Positions 59,811 to 64,000 of a stretch of DNA of 64,000 nucleotides are shown piece by piece. The stretch comes from Hygrocybe punicea (taxonomy: Eukaryota; Basidiomycota; Agaricomycetes; Agaricales; Hygrophoraceae). The stretch covers positions 22,465 to 86,464 of the forward strand of contig CAUVYJ010000003.1 in NCBI GenBank assembly GCA_963556145.1. The letters are read 5' to 3'. Positions within the stretch are counted from its first letter, which is position 1. Each line of letters starts with the position of its first letter. The notes beneath the pieces are model-generated. The model worked only from the letters and a program-made list of their open reading frames with translations. It was not told the DNA's origin and made no database searches. The translations under genes were made by a program, and so were the position numbers.

Positions 59811-60539
59811 GGGGTCCTTTTCCCACACCTTGAGACCCTTTTTTAAGAGGCCAAAGGTGCGCAAGCTCTCAAAGGCTCTCAAGATGTTTCACCTTTTCCA
59901 AGGTAGGTCCATTCCCTTAGAAAAGGTGATTCTCTTGAAAAAGAGGATTTCTCTTGCAAAAAGGTTTAAAAGGACTACTCTTTCCACAAGATTTTTCACT
60001 TTTTTAAAGCTAGGTTCCCTTGCGAAAGGTCAAACCATTCATGAAAAGCTCAGACAAAGGCACAAAAATAGTTTTATAAGTTGCTTCGGGTGTTCAAATC
60101 TTCATTGATTGTATAACCGTATAAGGACAATATTATTATATAACTAATTAATTAATTAAAATTACAATACATATATATTTACATAATAAACTATTACCGT
60201 TGTTCTGTAAGCATATAAGTCAGTATAGGAATTGAAGCGATACTCAGATAGAAGCTACCAAATGACTGTACATGACTTATGTGCACGACTTATATATATG
60301 TTTGGAGGTTGTGCACGGACCATTTGCCGATGTTTGGCAAAATGCAGTGCCAAAACATCGTCTGAGCTGCCACTTTCGGTAAGTTTTGACTTAGTATTTT
60401 TCTCACTGACCTTTGACCACAGACACGACAACGGCAACAACCACGACAACGACAATGACCAGCACAACAAGGAGGGGTGCAAGAACACCGGGCTGCTAAG
60501 GTAAGTACCCAACACCTCCAACCCCCGCTAACCAGGTCG

Positions 60540-60960
60540 ATGATGGCAGCAGCAATGGCACTGTCTGGCAGCAGCTGGACAATGACCACAACCACCACCA
60601 CCGCCAACTGGCAGCAGCAAGCAGGGTGACGGCGACAGCTACTACTACCGCTAGCTGGCAGCAGCAAGCAGGACGATGGTGACGACGGCCACCGCTGCCA
60701 ACTGGCAGCAGCAAGCAGGGCAACGGCAATGGCAACGGCTATGTTTGCTGCCAACTGGCAGCAGCAACAGGACGACGGCGACGGCGACCATCACCACCAC
60801 CACCACCACCACCCACTGGCACCAGCAGCAGCGGGACGGCATTGGCGACCACCACAGCCACCTGGCAACAGCAGCAGGACGCCAACTGGCAGGGCGACAA
60901 CAACCACAACCACCCACTGGCGGTGGCGGCGAAATGACGACGACGATGAAACCATCAGTG
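60540..60960. repeat. Degenerate minisatellite (CTGGCAGCAGCAAGCAGG core)
   Basis: Imperfect units of about 35-45 bp containing AACTGGCAGCAGCAAGCAGG and ACGGCGACGGC words repeat about ten times, with a (CACCAC)n patch at 60793-60816. Confidence 0.85.
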
Positions 60961-61139
60961 GCGGCAAGGGCGGTGACAACGACAATGGTAGGGGGCTCCA
61001 AATTACTATACCATTCATTCCAAAAATTACCAATACTGCTTGTAATCCAATCTAAATAACTTTTAAAAAAGATCTAACAAACTGAGAAAAAAGTGTCAAA
61101 AGGTATGGGAAGATGTTTTAGAAAAAAGTCCAAAAGACT

Positions 61140-61340
61140 TGACAAAAAGCTCAACAAAGTTCAGAAGTAGCACAAGTTCTTCAAGGGTTTAAACAGGTGG
61201 ACCAAAAACCTTGGCCAAAAAGCTCAACAAGTTCAGAAAGGTGCAAGTTCTTCAAGGACTTAAAAAAGGTGAACCAAAAAACTTGACCAAAAAGCTCACA
61301 AGATTGAAAAGAGGCACAAGAGCACCAAGGGTATGAAAAG
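61140..61340. repeat. Imperfect tandem repeat (CAAAAAGCTCAACAAGTTCAGA), about 3 units
   Basis: The phrase CAAAAAGCTCA(A)CA, followed by a CACAAG/TTCAAGG segment and ACCAAAAA, recurs about every 65-75 bp. Confidence 0.75.
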
Positions 61341-61672
61341 AATCTAATTACATCAGGCACTAAAAGTAATTCTACCTGCTCTTCCATTCCTCTCTATACC
61401 GTAAGACACAACCAAAAAGCAAAGAAGTGAACAAAGAGAGAAAAAAACATTCACATCCACCAACAAAATTTGTCAACCTGTCCAAGTAGCTAAAGGTGCA
61501 AAAGTTGTGTCAAAAAACCTTAGAAAAAAGTCCAAGAGGTTGCGAAAAAGTGCAAGGCCTCCAAGGGTTTCAAAAAGGACCCCGGATTTTGCTGATGCGG
61601 TGTTATAACTGGCCCCCGGCTGGACCCCCCCACACCCCCACCCCCGGCTCGGGATTCCTGTTCCGCCACCCC

Positions 61673-62654
61673 CTTGGTCTCAGCATGTAGCCAGTGGTCG
61701 GATATGATCGAAATATAGTAGTTAGGCGGGACTGGCTCAAACATGGGGACAGTGAGCATCACACTATGCTCGTCTTCCATGTACCGCTGCTGGAGATCAT
61801 GGATAACTTCACCGTTAACGTCCTCCACCATAATGAGGAACATCTCCGCCATTCCGTGGATCTTCTCGTCCCAGCGGAAATCAGGGATGATAGAGAGCTC
61901 GATTCGGAGGAGGGATCAGGTGATGGGTTGTACTTGAGCCTGCAACCTGCGAGGCAATGAGCTCAAGACTAAAAATAATGGCAGGGGGTGACCTGAAATG
62001 CACTGTAGTTTAGGAAAGTTATGAACAAGGCGGTGGACCAATCTCCCAGCATTCGGGATGCCAATGAGTTCACCAATTTCATGTGGATTCTATGGACACA
62101 GGTAAGCGGATAACATTCTATGCGGGGCTGAGGAGACCTACTAAATCAAAGTAATGATACCATGGCTAGCATTGAACAGAGGCGTCAGCCATATCTTCAA
62201 AACAAAGAGAGAAAGAAAAGAAACATACAAATTGTTTACCCTCGGCCTTTCGAATGACCTCAGACGGTACGCCCTTGAACTGACGTAGAGGGGGTCATTG
62301 AGTTCCACCTATGCAAAAAAAGTATCTCGACAATGAACAATTGTATTTGCAAACTGAGAAAATAAACAAGAAGAGACACTTACATATGCATATGCTTCTC
62401 CACCATCTTGCAAATCTCAAACATAGCGCGAAGGATTCTATGCAGAAAAAAAAAGAAGAAAAAAAAAACAGAAAAAAGAGACCACAACAGATTTTGTGCC
62501 ATAAACATACCGTCCTGCCAACTGCTGCACAAACACCATATCGGCAACAAGTGCAAATGCTGGATCACACACACACACAATCAGTCTTGATCCAGAGGAT
62601 AGAAATCAATTCTGTAATCAATGCACCATCCAGTTTAAGTTGTGATATATATGC
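61673..62654 (-). pseudogene. BRR2: BRR2-type spliceosomal helicase fragment (Sec63/FN3 region)
   Basis: Brr2 is the U5 snRNP helicase that unwinds U4/U6. Reading the - strand from 62654: AYISQLKLD; intron; FALVADMVFVQQLAGR; intron; ILRAMFEICKMVEKH; intron; MTPLRQFKGVPSEVIRKAEG; a gap; HEIGELIGIPNAGRLVHRLV and HNFPKLQ; intron; LQAQVQPIT, then TGA (61916-61918) in place of Arg, RIELSIIPDFRWDEKIHG, LIMVEDVNGEVI, RYMEDEHSVMLTVPMFEPVP and NYYISIISDHWLHAETK, ending at 61673. This is the first Sec63 unit between the two helicase cassettes, about 200 of about 2,150 residues. No ATPase motif is included. At its 5' side it joins a different gene's fragment. Confidence 0.9.
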
Positions 62655-63015
62655 ATCCAACCCAGTGACCATTTCCATAACAGGATGTTCAACTTGAAGC
62701 CTCGTATTCCTGATCATGCGAGAAAAAGGTGAGAATAGACAAGGAAGACTTTCTACATTTCCATAAAATAGAATCCCTGCGTATCATTGTCGAAGATGAA
62801 CTCGACAGTCCCAGCGCCGGCATAATTTACTGCTCTGGCAGCAGCAATTGCCTTAGCACTAAGATCTGCTCTCAAATCTGCCGAGAGCCCAGGGGCAGGC
62901 GCCTAATCACCCGAATGCGTATTTAACGACAACCTACGATGTAATTGAGGGCACACACCTCTTCAATGATCTTCTGATTTCTTCTTTGCACCGAACTTGT
63001 GCTAGAGGGCCATTG
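62655..63015 (-). pseudogene. Methylcrotonyl-CoA carboxylase alpha fragment (biotin carboxylase domain)
   Basis: The mitochondrial leucine-catabolism enzyme MCC carries a biotin carboxylase domain. The - strand reads SVQRRNQKIIEE; intron (62906-62960, GTGTGT...GATTAG); APAPGLSADLRADLSAKAIA, VNYAGAGTVEFIFDNDTQGF, YFMEM; intron (about 62705-62750); NTRLQVEHPVMEMVTGLD, ending at 62655. NTRLQVEHPVxE is the catalytic signature of biotin carboxylases. The spacing and FDNDTQxFYF wording favour the MCC alpha subunit over acetyl-CoA or pyruvate carboxylase. Both introns join in frame. It then runs straight into BRR2 sequence. Confidence 0.85.
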
Positions 63016-63075
63016 CTTTGCATGGCATATCCTCGTCCTCTGTAATCAAATGAAATAATATGCTTAGTTTTGATT
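63016..63075. other. Spacer
   Basis: Short spacer between the MCC fragment and the MITE; the MCC similarity fades here. Confidence 0.3.
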
Positions 63076-63077
63076 TA

Positions 63078-63681
63078 TAGCGGATTTCAAAAATGTAGTC
63101 CACACCAACTTGAAATATTTTTTTTGAATGTCCAACTGGTACCAACATGCAGTAATGCGCAGATTAGGAAATGTAGACTTAGATAAGATTTGAAAATTTT
63201 GTATTGGATTTCATGAAATACTGTACCATTTTACATGATGTAAGAGAGAAATTTTATCCATTTTATGAGGGCTAGTCTCTCCCACATTTACTGCCTGAAA
63301 ATATCTAGTGTTTTGAAGGTTATAGGTGAAATATATTGGTGAATGTTGTCAAATACTTCCTGCGATCAGAGAAATGTATAAATATTTGTATGTCGTTTTT
63401 TAGATAACCTAAGATAATAATATTTCACCTATAACCTTCAAAACACTAGATATTTTCAGGCAGTAAATGTGAGAGAGACTAGCCCTCATAAAATAGATAA
63501 ACTTTCTCTCTCACATCATGTAATATGATACAGTATTTCATGAGATCCAATACAAAATATTCAAATCTTATCTAAGTCTATATTTCCCAATCTGCATGTT
63601 ACTGGATCATGATGTTGGCAGCTACCAGTTGGACATTCAAAAAAAAAAAGTTGGTGCAGACTACATTTTTAAAATCCGCTG
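63078..63681. mobile_element. Foldback MITE, TA target duplication, family copy 2
   Basis: The left end (T)AGCGGATTTCAAAAATGTAG and the reverse-complemented right end CAGCGGATTTTAAAAATGTAG match except for two bases, and TA flanks both ends (63076-63077, 63682-63683). Arms of about 250 bp pair around a spacer of about 90 bp. The sequence is shared with the unit at 56575-57210. No coding capacity. Confidence 0.88.
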
Positions 63682-63683
63682 TA

Positions 63684-64000
63684 ATTATAATCATGTTGTC
63701 TGACTTATGCACTACTAGCGAGAAGGTGAAACACTGAGTAAAACAAACAGTGTGAATTTCCTCATGAAAACTGAGTGATTTTCATCTTTCAAACACTTTC
63801 GGGGTGAATTGCAAATTCACTTATCAAGAAAATATTTAGTCAAGAAATCTAGAGCTATAGAATGTGAATTTCACTACAAATAAACAAATTCAACTACAGT
63901 CTTCAATGGGTCATTGATACACCTAGTTGCAATATATTGTTTTTGGGCTCAAATTATTGATGCTTCTCTTTAGTCACACCAATCCCACGTTGTGGCTATC
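63684..64000. other. No gene seen
   Basis: AT-rich end of the window; no recognisable frame or repeat. Confidence 0.4.

Larger units (their letters stand above)
59811..61670. other. No gene; low-complexity repeats
   Basis: Lysine-codon-rich AAAAGG/CAAAAAG words (59830-60060 and 61080-61600) flank a minisatellite. Frames here are by-products of repetition. Confidence 0.5.

Noticed and set aside
60290..61059. Several overlapping frames on both strands
   Set aside because: All are produced by the minisatellite; no frame is recognisable or consistent between units.

Overview
The window looks like a repeat-rich accessory region from a mushroom-forming fungus (Basidiomycota, Agaricomycetes). Reasons: coding regions are broken by many 33-70 nt GT-AG introns, and the mobile elements are types typical of that group (Plavaka, CxC5/CxC6-type KDZ, a Tnp2-like transposase and a Tad1-like LINE). 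All family names come from recognising motifs by eye; no database search was run.

Layout. 1-3.4 kb: a broken TPR remnant and a long, intron-bearing, frameshifted beta-COP copy (- strand). 4.1-10.5 kb: two - strand genes of a recurrent fungal type (one with a SAP-like end) placed head-to-head with a Tnp2-like transposase gene that has several microexons. 11.1-16.3 kb: decayed copies of RPT2 (26S proteasome), a FAD monooxygenase and METTL16, plus one small two-exon ORF. 17.1-21.5 kb: an apparently intact Plavaka transposase gene (- strand). 21,868-27,856: a KDZ-type element with clear terminal inverted repeats, carrying a transposase gene and a companion gene, each with an in-frame stop. 27.9-34.1 kb: mostly non-coding, with two convergent two-exon ORFs at the right. 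34.6-37.1 kb: an Spt5-like (NGN/KOW) gene with a frameshift. 39.2-45.9 kb: a decayed Tad1-like LINE (- strand) interrupted by a foldback element. 45.95-46.56 kb: a roughly 150-bp tandem repeat whose units are themselves palindromic. 47.5-52.2 kb: a fatty acid synthase beta (FAS1) fragment split by a 2.1 kb insertion, then a decayed PHO80-type cyclin. 53.0-54.9 kb: two convergent unknown genes, one with a Cys/His cluster and a SUMO-interaction-like motif. 55.4-57.2 kb: a cluster of inverted repeats, including a 265-bp arm pair that looks perfect. 58.3-59.8 kb: a truncated, inactivated Plavaka copy. 60.5-61.6 kb: minisatellites. 61.67-63.0 kb: a chimera joining a methylcrotonyl-CoA carboxylase fragment to a BRR2 helicase fragment. 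63,078-63,681: a foldback MITE.

The most striking theme is that pieces of many unrelated single-copy housekeeping genes (beta-COP, RPT2, METTL16, FAS1, BRR2, MCCA and a PHO80-type cyclin, with an Spt5-like paralogue alongside) lie here between transposons. They keep their introns, so they are DNA-level copies and not cDNA insertions. Most are truncated or carry frameshifts or stops, and at least one pair is stitched together in the same orientation. Single-base frameshifts could partly be assembly errors; truncations, insertions and lost catalytic residues are harder to explain that way.
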